From NCBI GenBank assembly GCA_905160935.1, contig CAJHZI010000294.1, forward strand, positions 747,001-811,000: a stretch of 64,000 nucleotides of DNA, in the 5' to 3' direction. This stretch comes from Enchytraeus crypticus. Lineage: Eukaryota > Annelida > Clitellata > Enchytraeida > Enchytraeidae. The translations under genes were made by a program, and so were the position numbers. A model generated the notes under the pieces. That model worked only from the letters and a program-made list of their open reading frames with translations, was not told the DNA's origin and did no database searches. This document shows, in pieces, positions 44,671-56,999 of the stretch (its first letter is position 1; every line of letters starts with the position of its first letter).

Positions 44671-45863
44671 AAACGCTGCATTGGCTGATTTGCAGTCAAA
44701 ACACTGGCAATCATGATATCGAATCGGTCTGTATTCGCCTCGATGTGCGATTTACACTACCAGCTAAGAGTGTAAAATAACAATAATTACAGTAATTATT
44801 TTAATTTTAAGAAGAAACAAAGCTGTTTGTGGTCGGCATTACTTTATTTCATCATGTTCAATGTTTAAATTTGTGTATTTTGACGAATAACGAGAAAGAA
44901 AAAGCCGTTTATACAAATGTGTAGCGAAATAATGTACAGGAATGAACAAATAAACATGACAAAATGTTATCTTGAGATTCTATAGCCGCCTTTTCGAACG
45001 TAACTATGGAAATTTTAATTACAAAACGTTTCAGGAAAACAAATCAAGAGTCACTGAGATGTATAAAGAACATATCGAAAGTGAACCAAAAATATTTATA
45101 TCATTGGCAACTTTACTATTTACCTTCAAAATATTTAACACACAGCTACAGTTCACGAGTCAGGTTTTGGAAACAAGTGTTGCAGTACAGTTTAGAATTC
45201 TCCGGTTTCTCTGTTAAAGTACTAATTAACGAAGCTCGTATACACAATTTAAAAGTTTATTAGCCTTAATTTCTTAATTTGATCAGTATGGAACTTTATA
45301 CATTAATTCAGCATATTAATACACATTATAACAACACGACTCTGTCATTGCCTCTTTAGAAGAGTATACACTAGTTTTCTCTTGGAACTGTAATTTGATA
45401 GTATTCAATTATCCATCTACAGCTTATCTCACAACCTATCCAATTGCTGTTTCATGTTTTAACTTTTAATTACAGAACTGCTCTGATGGTATATCATTTT
45501 ACGATCATATCGATTTAACTAAACCACGAACATGTGAATGAAAGTTGAGTTAGAGGCTGTGAAATCGTTTTCTGTGAATGACAACTCACTCCACAATTCA
45601 CAATCCACAACATCTCTCCACAAACCTTTCTCTCTCCACAATCCTATCTCCTACACCGGGATGATAGGAACTGTCAAATCCAGACTGAGAGCTCTCACGG
45701 CTAGCAGCCACAGAGTGGAATTTATTGAATATAGCGCCAAACAAGAGCTTTTAGTTTGCTTTACTTTTGAAAATTTAATTTTGCGGATATAGTGAATTAT
45801 GATCTAATTTTTATAGATGCTACAGAAAAAAAGAAATAACACAGTTAATAATATAGTTGGCTG

Positions 45864-45998
45864 CAGTCAGTGGCGAAGTCGGTAAGACTCTCAACCGAGG
45901 ATCAGTACGTACGGGGTTCAAATCCTGGGTTCGCCCGTCACTGGCATCGCTTTCGAGTGATTAAACTGACGTTAACCTTAGCTTTTTTAGCTTTTTAT
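45864..45998 (+). repeat. tRNA-derived SINE, full copy
   Basis: A box-like TGGCGAAGTCGGTAAG, then GGATCAGTACG, B box GGTTCAAATCC, CGCCCGTCACTGGCATCGCT, TTCGAGTGA and CTGACGTTAACCTTAGC with a T-rich end. Promoter boxes spaced as in a tRNA gene define the family. Confidence 0.88.
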
Positions 45999-46671
45999 AA
46001 TTGGTCATATAATTAAAAGAATATTTGAAAAAGTATTTGTTAGGTACTTTATGCTCGTGTAGTGAGAGATTAGGTTCCGGCAGCATATGCAAAGTTCAGA
46101 TCCTGGACTCATTCGTCAATGATGTGCATTTATTGCTATTTGTGTGATAGTAAGTTTTCTGCGGTATGTCAGATTTCATGTAATAAGCGAAGATATAATT
46201 GGAGAGATGAAACTATCATTAACGACGTTAAGAGCGTTTTGAATCTAGTGCAGCCCGCTTCAGCTTTTATTTATATTTTAAATTTTGAGCACAAGTGCAA
46301 TTTTTCTTTGAAAAAAGCAAACGAATCATAGTTTAAATGTGATTATCTAGTGCTTTCTTAAATAAAGTAGATTTAATTTATTCAAAAATTATATTCAAAC
46401 GACATACATAACTCTGTTTTGCTATGTACTGTTTTATTTTATTTTTAAATTCGAAATTCTGGAAGTGCAATATAACGATTGATGTCTAGATTTCCCTTCC
46501 ATGTGTTGTTATTCGAGTTATTCTTTATTGATTTGACGCCAGATATTGTCACGGCGGAAGCAATAGAAAATATTGAGAATTTTATGTGACCTCTGCTCTC
46601 ACTGTATGACAGACCTGAGGACAATTTGTCACCAACTTCGTTCTGCTTCTTTCTGAGGCTCGATTTATTGT

Positions 46672-46672
46672 C

Positions 46673-46714
<42 letters not shown>

Positions 46715-46981
46715 ATTCACTTACTCTCTCAGGTATCTATCTTCCATTTTACTCTAGATTTCTTTCTTTCTCTTCTACACACATACTTTCTTTCGCCTAT
46801 CTAAGTTTTCTATCAATTTATCATTTTTACTAGGCTCCCTAAATCTCTCTCACGGTTTACTTAGATTATTTTCATATCTCTAGTTGTTTCTCATTGTTTT
46901 AACGTCTCTAATTTCTGTTCGTACACTTCCACTTTCCTTCCCTCTCTTTCTCTTTATCTCTCACTCATTCAATCTCTCTCT

Positions 46982-47019
<38 letters not shown>

Positions 47020-47300
47020 ATCTTTCTCTCTCTCTCTACTGTGTCTGTTACTTTCTTCCTTATTCCTTCCCTCTCTTTCTCTCTCCTCTCTGTTTCTTTT
47101 TCTCTTTCTCTCTCTCTCTCTCACTTTGTCTCTGTCTGTCTGCCTGTCTATCTATCTTTATCTCTGTCTCTCACACTCTCTCTCTCACTCTGTCTCTGTC
47201 TGTCTCTCTCTCTTTCTCTCTTTCTCTCTCTGTCTCTCTCTCTCTCACTGTCTGTCTGTCTGTCGCTCTCGCTCTCTCTCTCTCTCAGGTCTCTAAGGCC
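46672..47300. repeat. CT-rich microsatellite tract
   Basis: About 600 bp of (CT)n with CTTT, CTGT and CACT interruptions on the + strand. Reading frames here encode only Leu/Ser/Phe repeats. Confidence 0.92.
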
Positions 47301-48090
47301 ATTTTCACTATTCGCACAATTTGTCGCCACCTCGCAGTGAGAATGAATTCGTTTCTAGGAAGGTTTGTATTGAGCGAGTCTTGACAGGGGAAGTCCTCGA
47401 GGACACAAATCAAATGAAGGGCTGTTGTTTAAGGGATTTGAGCCCAAAGCACGGTTTCACTCTGACTGACCGACTGAAAGCACATGAGCGAAGGTACAGT
47501 ACATAACAAAACTGAATGGTTAATTTTTGATTTGCTACAAACAAAATGAAAAGCAGAAGGACTAAAATATCAACAGAGACAGCCAGCAAACACTTGCTTA
47601 CTTTGCAAGTTTATGAGCTATTGCTAGTTATGAACTAGGGCTATTTGGCTGCAGTAAGATGCTTTTTTTCTCTAAAATCTAGCCCTTACTCCGGCGGCAC
47701 TGTGATTTTGATTTGAAGCCAATTTACGGCCGAGAATTTGAGACTCCAAGTCTGAAACGTTGAACATTAGTAAACCTAATTCAAGCTGACGAGCAAGATA
47801 GAGTCCAAAAGAATAAATCTAAATCTAAATTCCAAATAGGCAGTCTAAAGACAGGGAACTAAAGAACGAAAGTTCATGTACAATTTACAAATGGTTTATG
47901 TTTGCATTTCATAGTCAATTTTCATGTTACTAGTCCTAAATTCATTGTCCGAGCATTTACTCAACGATAAGTTCACTTGAAAATTGGGTCCAAGATCTAA
48001 CGGCGCAGATCAATTCGAAACTGCAAGACTTTAACTGTTGCTGTAGAATATCATATAATTAGACTTTAGCCTTAAGAAACCAATGTATAA
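47300..48090. other. No gene seen
   Basis: Unassigned sequence. Within the next gap (48300-49680), 48580-48660 is a GC-rich patch (TTCCGGCCGAGTTACCACGG, CGGGCGGGCACCACTGCC) of unknown nature. Confidence 0.45.
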
Positions 48091-48300
48091 TATTTCTCTC
48101 TTTTGTGCAATGCTACGCCAGTTCCATGGTGCATATACACTCGAGTCAGCTTTCTTGGTCCATATTGAGCCCTCAATATATCAATAATTTAATCCCTTCA
48201 CAAAAGGTTAAACATTACCCATACCCTATGTAGCCTACAACTTACAGCTTGGGAAAATGGCTTCTGAGGTGGTTTCACGTTGTCTCTCTCAGCTATAACA
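48090..48300 (-). repeat. (GA)n-tailed interspersed repeat, diverged copy
   Basis: TTTAATCCCTTCACAAAAGG, TTAAACATTACCC, CTATGTAGCCTACAACTTAC and TTCTGAGGTGGTTTCACG match. The left part is closer to the coding LINE tail (GCAATGCTACGCCAGTTCCA). Confidence 0.55.
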
Positions 48301-49679
48301 TTTAACATTTGTACGATATAACATTTATAATTCCATTATTATTTGCTGACTTAATTTACATACAAAACTACACGCGGTGAAGTACATGTAATACTGGCTT
48401 ATTCGAATAATTATTACAAGCCTTAATCGAGTCGATTCATTGCCTATCATTAATGAGACATTAATTCGACAAATAATTACCATTAATTAGACAAACAAAT
48501 TTGACATTTTAAAAACTTTCTATGCAGGACCTTTTTTCAATAGAATCCCCTGAAGAGAATGGGAGGGAAGAAGGTTATAACTTCCGGCCGAGTTACCACG
48601 GCGTGACTTAATCAGTATGCCGGGCGGGCACCACTGCCTGCCGGGGTCCCGCTCTTTGACGAGTGGGTCGATCTAATCAGCACTGAAATTATTAACTCGA
48701 AGGTTTCCATCCCCCATTAAATTTAACTGAAATATTGTCTTGATGCCAAAACCATCGATATGGGCTGAATGGGTTTAAGGTCTAACTTGATGTCTAGAGA
48801 TTTTAAAAATTCAATTCATTTAGTGTTATGGTTTTAAATAAAATTTAATTTAGTCGATTAAAATATTTCTGCATCGTAACCAATTAAGAGCAAAATGTGA
48901 CTTTAAATTTTGTCTCAGACTTGCTTACAATGAGTGAATGCTGTTGGATTACAGGCCCTATAAAATCTAGATTCTATTGTGTATAGGCCTAATCTATATA
49001 TTTGATGATATAACTTCTTGCGTATAAAACAATTGCTCCTAAATGAAGCAACGTTCGAGAAATGATAATTTGCATTACACGAATAATAATCATTCTTTAA
49101 TCAAACTTTGGAGTTTGGACATATATAAGCCTAAGTACACCTGCAGTATGGTGATATGATATTATATTCTGCACATTTGAATACAAGTCTGAGGAAAGAT
49201 AAGAAAATATCGCAAAGGTTTAATAAAATATTTTACAAGTGATGCACAAAGTCAGTAAAATAATGTATAAAAATGTCAAAGCCATTCAGTATGTTACGCA
49301 AAAAATATTTACACATTAAATATGATTAATTGCAGACCTCTTAAATAGGCCTACACGATTAAACTTAACTGAACAGATATCGGCTCAGATTTATCTGATG
49401 GAGCCCCCACAAGGTCACTTTTATCGTCCAATTTGTCGTCCAATTCTTCTAATAGATAAATTGTACAATAAATCTGAATTATTCACACAAGGTCAAATTT
49501 ATCTATTAAGCTTTGAAATCTGAACAGATACATGTATTTTGATCACACAAGCTCAGACTTAACTGGCGATAAATCTGGCGGTCGCCTTGCTCACACACTT
49601 TCAAATTTCTCTGATTAGATATCTGATCATATATGCCAATTATCTGTTAACCAATTTCAGACATACTATTACTACTATT

Positions 49680-49940
49680 CCCTATCTATCTATCTCTCTC
49701 TCTCTCTCTCTCTATTTATCTCTCTCTAACTAGCTTTCTGTCAAGTGACAGATCCAAGGTAGCCTACATATTCCTATTCACTGCATTCATTTTCCTTTTA
49801 AATAGCACTCTATCTATTAACGAGTTAATCCATTCACAAATAGTTATGCCTTATCCACATCTTCTAGTAGCCTATAGCCTGAGCATACTATAGCTTCTGA
49901 GGTGGTTTCATGTTTCTTTCCGTTCTTGCTTAGTCGCCTC
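49680..49940 (-). repeat. (GA)n-tailed interspersed repeat, second family
   Basis: A (CT)n run at 49690-49712 is followed by TTTCTGTCAAGTGACAGATC, CAAGGTAGCCTACATATTCC, CCATTCACAAATAG, CTTCTAGTAGCCTATAGC and TTCTGAGGTGGTTTCATG. It is the longest, best-preserved copy. Confidence 0.7.
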
Positions 49941-50889
49941 GTACGATCGTATAAACTCATAGGTAATAAATTCAAGATCCCACATTAAACCAAGTACTTT
50001 GATTTCGCCACTAAAAGCCATATCTCCCTCTCTATTCAACATTTCACTCGTCGGCTGCATTAGATCGATTTGATCACGGAACTGCAGCCTAATTGAGCGC
50101 TGAAGCATTCGTGAACGTGCAATTCGTCCACCATTAATCAGGAAAAAGGTCCCACAATAGAACCCTCATGTGAGTGGCTGGCAGGTGGTTGGATGTTATG
50201 GAGCAAGTAGCGTTTAGGTTCGTTATTACGAAGGACAGCTAATGTCATTTAGCTAGTTACAAATTTATTGTATTTGGTCCTCTTTAGCAGCTCAGTCATC
50301 AAGACGCGCTCAGAGCCAAGTTGCATAATGTATTCATAATAATAATAATAATAATAACAATAATAATAATAATAATAATAATATATTGTATAACGTAATA
50401 ATATATTGTATTAAATATATTAATAATATATTGTATTACTGTATTATAATATATTGTATAATGTAATAATATATTGTATTTTATTGCATAATGTATTGAT
50501 ATGCAAGTCTCTTAGATAAATCTTTGTGCTGAGCGAAATCGCAGTCTTTAATGATATCCGCTAGATTATGGGTTAATTACCCGGCTGAGGATTAGTAAGT
50601 GCATAAGGTTCAGGACCAATTCTCGCCAGAAACCCAGTTAAAATTCAGTTGAATTGGGGAAAATCTAATTTAAAATCCTTAGCTTCTTGGATTGAAAGAA
50701 TAAATTTCATGATTAAGTCAAATATGAATTTAAAGTAAAGCTTTCTATACACCACACTGTATATAGTAAATACTGCAGTAGACCTATATAGGAATTCTCT
50801 TCGACTGGACGAGATTTGTAAGCCAACTTGAAAACTGTTAACATAGAGTATGATCAGAATTCGAACAAAAATCAATAATTAAACATTAG

Positions 50890-51050
50890 CATCTTCTCTC
50901 TCTCTCTAATGTTCTGTCAAGTGGCAGATCCAACGTACTTAGAGCTATTCGTACTTAGAGCTATTCGCAGACTCCATATAGAGCACTCCGTCAAGTAATG
51001 GATTAATCCTTTAGCAAAAGGTTAGGCTATATCCACACCTTTAAGTATTT
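50890..51050 (-). repeat. (GA)n-tailed interspersed repeat, partial copy
   Basis: CTCTCTCTCTAATGTTCTGT, CAAGTGGCAGATCCAACG, GAGCACTCCGTCAAGTAATG and GATTAATCC match the family. GTACTTAGAGCTATTCG is tandemly doubled. Confidence 0.65.
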
Positions 51051-51054
51051 GATG

Positions 51055-52315
51055 AATAAAATATTTTATGACCACAGGTATTACTAATAATTCAGTTTCT
51101 ATTTTATTGAATCGCATTGGCACTTCTTTAAGCCTAAAGGTTGTACTCAGCCAGAAGGTAGTTTGCTAAGGTTGCATCCTGTTGTTCTATCAAATATAAA
51201 AAATATACATACCCTACCGATCATCACATTAATTTCCTCTATTTTAATAGAGGAAATGGATGATGCCGCTTAGTACGATTTCGTTGTCATAAAATTCCAT
51301 GTGATTAGCAGAATTGTTTTCATCGTCATGCTCAGCCTTATATCCCTCAGGAGCTCCCTTAAAAACACTCGTCATATGGTCGAATGCTGTGCAGCGGTTG
51401 CTTAGTGCAACCCTGCGATCCCATGGAGATGAGTAGAGTCTGTGTGAACATATTTGGAAACGGAGAAAAGGAATAACTAGAGATTCTAAATTTTCTAATT
51501 CAGATTTGACAATTACTAAGACACTAAAACTTAAGGCTGTTTGATTTTACATTGTTTTGGGTAGTCATATTTCTGTTTTCTTATAGCAGTGTAAAGTTTT
51601 ATAACATTAGGAAGTACTAATAACATTTTACATTATTTCCAGTATTTTGGAACATTTCTCGCACCTACATATATACATGTTTACTGTCAATTATGAGTCA
51701 TACCTCATACCAAATGAGTTATAAAGATTTACTTCTGAGAATACTCCATATTGACTTCTTGATTTTGTTAAATTAATTTTTTATTTTAAACTATTTTTAA
51801 CATATCAGTGACTGCTGAAATGTTATTTAAAATTTACTGAATTAGCTTCATGCTGCCGTACAATGATTTTCCTGAACTAAGAGTCAAGGGCGAAAATTAA
51901 TTAATCGTTTGATGACAACGACCTATTTCACAATGCAGTAAACTTCATTGATATGACAGCTGCACTTCTTATTACTAATTTGAATCCGCTCGTCACAGAA
52001 AAGAAATTTATTAAATGAAATATATCTAAAATTAAATCTAATGTTGGGCAACTTTTACTTCTGAAAAGATTTCTTATTGACTTCTTGGTTTTTAAAAATT
52101 ATTTCATCTCCACTGTATTAATATAAAAGTTATTTTTAACTTATCAGTATCCACTGAAATGTTATTGAGTATGTATTACAGTAGTGAGTGACAGATACCA
52201 CACGAGCATTCATAATGGCTTACTGTAGGTATAATCGTAAATGTACTGGGTTGTGCTCACAGTGTTGATCTTTGTTTGGTTCTATGTAACTCTACAAATT
52301 ATACACATTAAATCC
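51055..52315. other. No gene seen; one 12-bp hairpin
   Basis: 51232-51257 is ATTTCCTCTATT, TT, AATAGAGGAAAT. No exon is recognised. 54780-55520 is similar and holds the 22-bp palindrome AGAGTTTCAAATTTGAAACTCT as two 11-bp halves at 54977-54998. Confidence 0.5.
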
Positions 52316-52317
52316 GT

Positions 52318-52452
52318 TGGAGCCAGTGGCAATGTTGGTAAGATACTCGACCGCGGATCAGTATGATCGGGGTTCAAATCCTGGTCTCGCCCCTCATTGA
52401 CTTATCTTTCGAATGAGGAAACTGACGTTAATATTAGCTTTTCTACTTTATA
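52318..52452 (+). repeat. tRNA-derived SINE, full copy
   Basis: GAGCCAGTGGCAATGTTGGT, ACTCGACCGCGGATCAG, GGGGTTCAAATCCTGG and GAGGAAACTGACGTTAATA are all present in order. Confidence 0.88.
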
Positions 52453-52479
52453 AACATAATTCTCCATCTATTTCGGATA

Positions 52480-52985
52480 GAGTCAGTGTTTTGTTCCTAA
52501 TAGTATCAGTGCTTTGTTCCTGATAATGTCAATGTTTTGCTCGTGATAGTTTCAATGTTTTGCTTCTGATAGTGTCAGTGTGTTTGCTCCTGATAGTGTC
52601 AGTGTTTTTCTCCTGATAGTGTCAGTGATTTTCTCCTGATAGTGTCAGTGTTTGCTCCTGATAGTGTCAGTGTTTTTCTCCTGATAGTGTCAGTGTGTTT
52701 CTCTGATAGTGTCAGTGTTTGCTCCTGATAGTGTCAGTGTTCTTCTCCTGATAGTGTCAGTGTTTGCTCCTGATAGTGTCAGTGTTTTTCTCCTAATAGT
52801 GTCAGTGTTTTTCTCCTGATAGTGTCAGTGTTTTTCTCCTGATAGTGTCAGTGTTTTTCTCCTGATAGGACCAGTGTTTGTGCCTCAACGAGTGCCAGTT
52901 TTTGTGCCTCAATGATTGCCAGTGTTTGTGCCTCAACGAGTGCCAATGGTTGTCCCTCAACGAGTGCCAACAGTTGTACTTTTCG
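52480..52985. repeat. 23-bp minisatellite passing into a 24-bp one
   Basis: The unit TCCTGATAGTGTCAGTGTTT plus TTC runs to about 52866. It then changes to CTCAACGAGTGCCAGTGTTT plus GTGC. The two share the CAGTGTTT core, so one probably arose from the other. Confidence 0.93.
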
Positions 52986-53082
52986 GATGGGTTGTGTAGT
53001 TAGTTATACGATAAGGCAGTAGGCCTACATTTACTTACACTTTCTTCCGTTATTCCACTCACTTTTCTCAGTGCACTTTTCT

Positions 53083-53114
53083 CAATTTCGTTGTACCAAA
53101 GTACAACGAAATTG
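53083..53114. repeat. 14-bp perfect hairpin
   Basis: CAATTTCGTTGTAC, loop CAAA, then GTACAACGAAATTG. There is no T-run that would suggest a terminator. Confidence 0.9.
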
Positions 53115-53239
53115 GATAAACCTTTAAAAGTGCATATGTATAGTAAACTTCAGACACAATGACAAAGCAATGAAGAAATACTGAGTAAAACAAATGAGAT
53201 GAGAAACATATTCTAGAAGAAGGTCTGAAAAGGAACAAG

Positions 53240-53330
53240 AAGAGAGAGAGAGACAGAGAGAGAGAAAGAGAGGGAGAGAGAGAGAGAGATGGAGTGACGG
53301 ACAGAGAGAAAGATAGTGAGATAGAATAGA
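53240..53330. repeat. (GA)n microsatellite
   Basis: GAGA tract, followed at 53385-53470 by two direct copies of a 61-bp unit (TACATCGTCGTTTGTAACGA, GTGGAGTGAGCGGGCTGT). Confidence 0.85.
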
Positions 53331-53739
53331 GAGTTTAGAGACAGAATTATCAAATCCTTTGAGTTGTAATCTACAGAACTTTGAGTACATCGTCGTTTGT
53401 AACGAAGGGTGGAGTGAGCGGGCTGTGAGTACATCGTCGTTTGTAACGAAGGGTGGAGTGAGCGGGCTGTAAGGACAGACGTGGAAGGAGGAGAAACTAA
53501 AGCTGGATTGATTTGTCTCCGGTATGTGGAATGAAGTACTGTAGAGCTTAGGGAACGAATGGAAAACATCTGGGGATTTCACTTTCGTATCCATGTCCGC
53601 TCTCAGTTTTCACGTTCACTGATTACCATTGCAGTGTAGGACCAAACAAGTACAAACAACAAAACTGAAGTCCGTTAATTTAGACAGTAAGCTATTGCCA
53701 CAGAGCTAGTCATTCAAGTTTACACAGGACTCACTTAAA

Positions 53740-54300
53740 GAAATACAGTACTGCACTCATTTAGACAGTTAAACCCTACTGCACTCATTTAGACTATTAA
53801 ATACAACTGCACTCATTTAGACTATTAAACACTACTGCACTCATTTAGACTATTATACACTGCTGCACTCAATTTGGACTATTACACACTACTGCACTCA
53901 TTTAGACTATTGCACACTACTGCACTAATTTATGCCATTACACACTACTGCACTCATTTAGACTATTACACATTACTGCACGCATTTACACTGCTAAACA
54001 CAACTACACTTATTTAGACTATTACACACTACTGCACTCATTTAGACTATTACACACTACTGCACTCATTTAGACTATTACACACTACTGCACTCATTTA
54101 GACTATAGCATACTACTGCACTCATTTAGGCTATTACACACTACTGCACTCAATTTGGACTATTACACACTACTGTACTCATTTAGGCTATTACACACTA
54201 CTGCACTCAATTTGGACTATTACACACTACTGTACTCATTTAGACTATTACACACTACTGCACTCATTTAGATTATTAAACGCTACTGCAACCATGAAGA
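53740..54300. repeat. 28-bp minisatellite (about 20 copies)
   Basis: The unit is ACTACTGCACTCATTTAGAC plus TATTACAC. Variants with CAATTTGGAC recur in pairs with TGTACTC units near 54145-54235. Diverged units trail on to 54540. Confidence 0.94.
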
Positions 54301-54589
54301 CTGTTAAACACTATTGCACTAATATAGACTGGCATAAACTACTGCACGTAACTAGGCTCATGTAAACAACTGTATGCATCTAAACTGAAATAGATAATTG
54401 CGCATTGCACTAATTTAAACTATTATATACCATTGCAGTCATTTAGAGTTTTAGACTGATAGAAACTATTGCACTCATTTGGTGTTGCACTCATTTGGAC
54501 TGTTATTCACCATTGCACTCATTAAGACTGTTATAAACTACAGTACCTACAATATGTCTTACAGTATCTAACAGCATATATTCAGGTAA

Positions 54590-54770
54590 GGCTGGTTCCG
54601 ACACAAATTTTAATATGGTAGCGGTAGAAAGGAATAGTAGCGGGAAGCGAGACGGGCCTACAGAAGATAATGGATAGTCTGAATGATACGGCATTGAAAA
54701 TATGGAATGAAGATTAACATCAAAGAGACAAAAGTGATGAGAGTATTCCATAAAAATCTGAAAATGCTTG
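54590..54770 (+). pseudogene. LINE reverse transcriptase remnant
   Basis: GSETGLQKIMDSLNDTALK, MKINIKETKVMRV and similar pieces are readable across frameshifts, equivalent to the region after FADD in the 22.1-23.9 kb LINE. It directly follows the 28-bp minisatellite. Confidence 0.65.
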
Positions 54771-55524
54771 ACTCAATCTAGGTGGATTTGTTCTTGCTAA
54801 ATTCAAATTATGAATTTTTTCTAATTTTAGTGTGCCACCTTAGCATTTTTGCAGCCAGATTTACAAATAATTATATATGACATTCTATATGTGTTAAGAT
54901 TATCTGAAGTAAATAATGTTGCACCATAGCAATGCAATAATTTCATAACTATTTTCGTAATTTCATAATTGATCTGAGAGTTTCAAATTTGAAACTCTAA
55001 GGTAAATTATGAAGCTTATTACTGGTCAGTTGATAGTAAACGGTGTATATTATGATCATTTTTCTATGGAGGTGCACGTGTTTACCAAATCATCTTTATT
55101 TGACATTTTTATGTTAAAAATTGCACTTTGTCTCTGAAATATTGAATCAAATTTAACCAAGACATTTCCACTTAATTATAAACGTATCTAATATATAGAC
55201 CTATAATGACAAAAACAATTTGAAAATTGATGAGGCATTCTATTTGCTCGTTATAATCAAGGAGAATATTTCAGATACAATAATAAAGCTAAATATCTAT
55301 ATTATGAACATTTGTTGGTCAACTTACAATATTTTAAGAAATGTACAGGAATAAATACCACTTCTCTCCTTTTTTCACTGTCATATTTTTACCCAGGTGA
55401 AAAAAATGTGGCAGCTATTATGACTTAATGAATTTTTTAGCATATTTACCATAAACCATTTTAAACATGTTTTTCATAACCATGATTATTATAATTGAAG
55501 TTAAGCAATAGAAACATTATCAAA

Positions 55525-55742
55525 ACCAAACCATTTCGAACTCGAACCGAACTCTTGCGAGTTGGAAAGCAAGCCGAACCCGAACCGAACCCGAACCCTT
55601 GTTAGAACCGAACCCGAACCGAACTTTCATTTTCAACGAACCGAACCGAACCGAACTCTCAAATTGCCAACTGCCAACCGAACCCGAACCGAACCGAACT
55701 TTCATTTTCAACGAACCGAACCGAACCCGAACTCTGGAAATT
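55525..55742. repeat. CCGAAC-rich repeat with 75-bp superunit
   Basis: Runs of CCGAACCCGAAC and CCGAAC, with the segment GAACTTTCATTTTCAACGAA present at 55621 and 55696. It ends 75 bp before the tRNA-Ser gene. Confidence 0.88.
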
Positions 55743-55817
55743 CATAAAATCCCCATCTCTAATTTCTATCAAGACTTAATACCTTTACATTGCAATGATT
55801 GCTTTGCCAATCAGCTT

Positions 55818-55899
55818 GACGAGGTGGCCGAGTGGTTAAGGCGATGGACTGCTAATCCATTGGGGTCTCCCCGCGTGAGTTCGAATCTCATCCTCGTCG
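55818..55899 (+). tRNA. tRNA-Ser (anticodon GCU)
   Basis: An 82-nt sequence folds as a class II tRNA. Its acceptor arms are GACGAGG and CCTCGTC with a G discriminator. It has an A box TGGCCGAGTGG, an anticodon stem ATGGA/TCCAT around loop CTGCTAA (GCT at 55851-55853), a long variable arm as required for tRNA-Ser, and a B box GTTCGAATC. A TTTT run for RNA polymerase III termination follows within about 10 bases. It has no mismatches typical of pseudogenes or SINEs. Confidence 0.95.
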
Positions 55900-55916
55900 T
55901 AGTATTTTCTTTTACC

Positions 55917-56018
55917 TAGGCTATGTCCGGATTATCGAAGAATGGATCAATCGTAGACTGCGCCTATAGTTAAAGGCGACAAAACACTGAGATTCTAACT
56001 AAAGGGATTCAAATTATG
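55917..56018 (+). repeat. (GAT)n-family fragment, 3' of tRNA-Ser
   Basis: TATGTCCGGATTATCGAAGA and ATGGATCAATCG, then GGCGACAAAACACTGAG, correspond to the 5' part of the family. The middle is deleted. Confidence 0.55.
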
Positions 56019-56783
56019 TAATTTCATCCAGATATGAATAGTAAATTTCTGTTCTCTCATATCACTTAATCTCTCTCTCTACTCTCTCTATCTCTCTCAG
56101 CTTCTCTATCTCATTTGTGTTCTTTTAAATGGCGGGTTCGATGTAATGTTGTATATTTAATCCTTAAATCGCATTAACATTGAAGAGCCCTTCTTTGATC
56201 AACAAGTTTTTCTTATCTATCAACAAATGTTAGTCTCCTAATTTTAGAATTTAACATAGCAGTAAAATGTAAAAACACGGATTCTATATGAAAGCATGGA
56301 GTCCATTGTTTAATTGTCTTCAGCAGTTTTTATGTTTAGTCGACTCTTGCCATACATACAGTAAATGGCACTAAATGCCACATTACGCTGTATACTCTGC
56401 GTCTGATCAATTTTGCAGTGGGCTGAGCACTGGGCCTAACAATGATAAACTGCCTTATCGTTTGATCAACTGATAATGATTCATGTGTGGAGCTAATGCT
56501 GTAGATAATAAGATGTCTGATCAGTTGGGAGCAGATGTTCTTTTCTTAATTCCACATAACGCGCCGATGCTTGAACGTAATTAGACTTTTAATTACTCGC
56601 CTTCCCAGTCTCTTCATAGCGATCTGAGCAGAGGCACAACCATCTCGGGATCGATCCATGCACAGGACAAGCTAAAGGTGGCTTTAAGAGATTGTTCCCT
56701 TATTCTTTGCTCTGTTTATGGTTGTCTAAATGCTGCGAGTTACGAGATGCGTCTATGAGTCAGGACTACAGAATTATTTAATG

Positions 56784-56910
56784 CCATTGACGTGATGTCG
56801 GTAAGTATTTCGACGGCGGATCAGTATGTGCGGGTTTCAAATCCTGGGCACATCCGTTATTGACATCGCTTTCGAGTGAGGAAACCGGCGTTAACATTAG
56901 CTTTGCAGGG
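56784..56910 (+). repeat. tRNA-derived SINE, full copy
   Basis: GTCGGTAAGTATTTCGACGG, CGGATCAGTATGTGCGGG, TTCAAATCCTGG, ATCGCTTTCGAGTGAGGAAA and CGGCGTTAACATTAGC; the A box is weak. Confidence 0.85.
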
Positions 56911-56999
56911 TATTTTCCTTAATTGCACTGTTTAATAATTTCATAACTACAAGCTGCTTTTACAGAATTGCCTTTATGTGTTCTAGAGTGTCATTTACG

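Noticed and set aside
45538-45792. 84-codon frame with a protein-like look
   Set aside because: No recognisable family, splice signals or repeat support; could be chance.
45864-45935. Candidate tRNA gene
   Set aside because: The A and B boxes are tRNA-like, but the acceptor stem does not pair and the same sequence recurs with a SINE 3' end, so it is a SINE.
46884-47506. Leu/Ser/Phe-rich frames that look like membrane proteins
   Set aside because: They translate a CT microsatellite. The frames at 29006-29324 and 53124-53594 are the same kind.
55520-55919. Frames over the CCGAAC repeat and the tRNA
   Set aside because: They translate a short tandem repeat and run through the tRNA gene.
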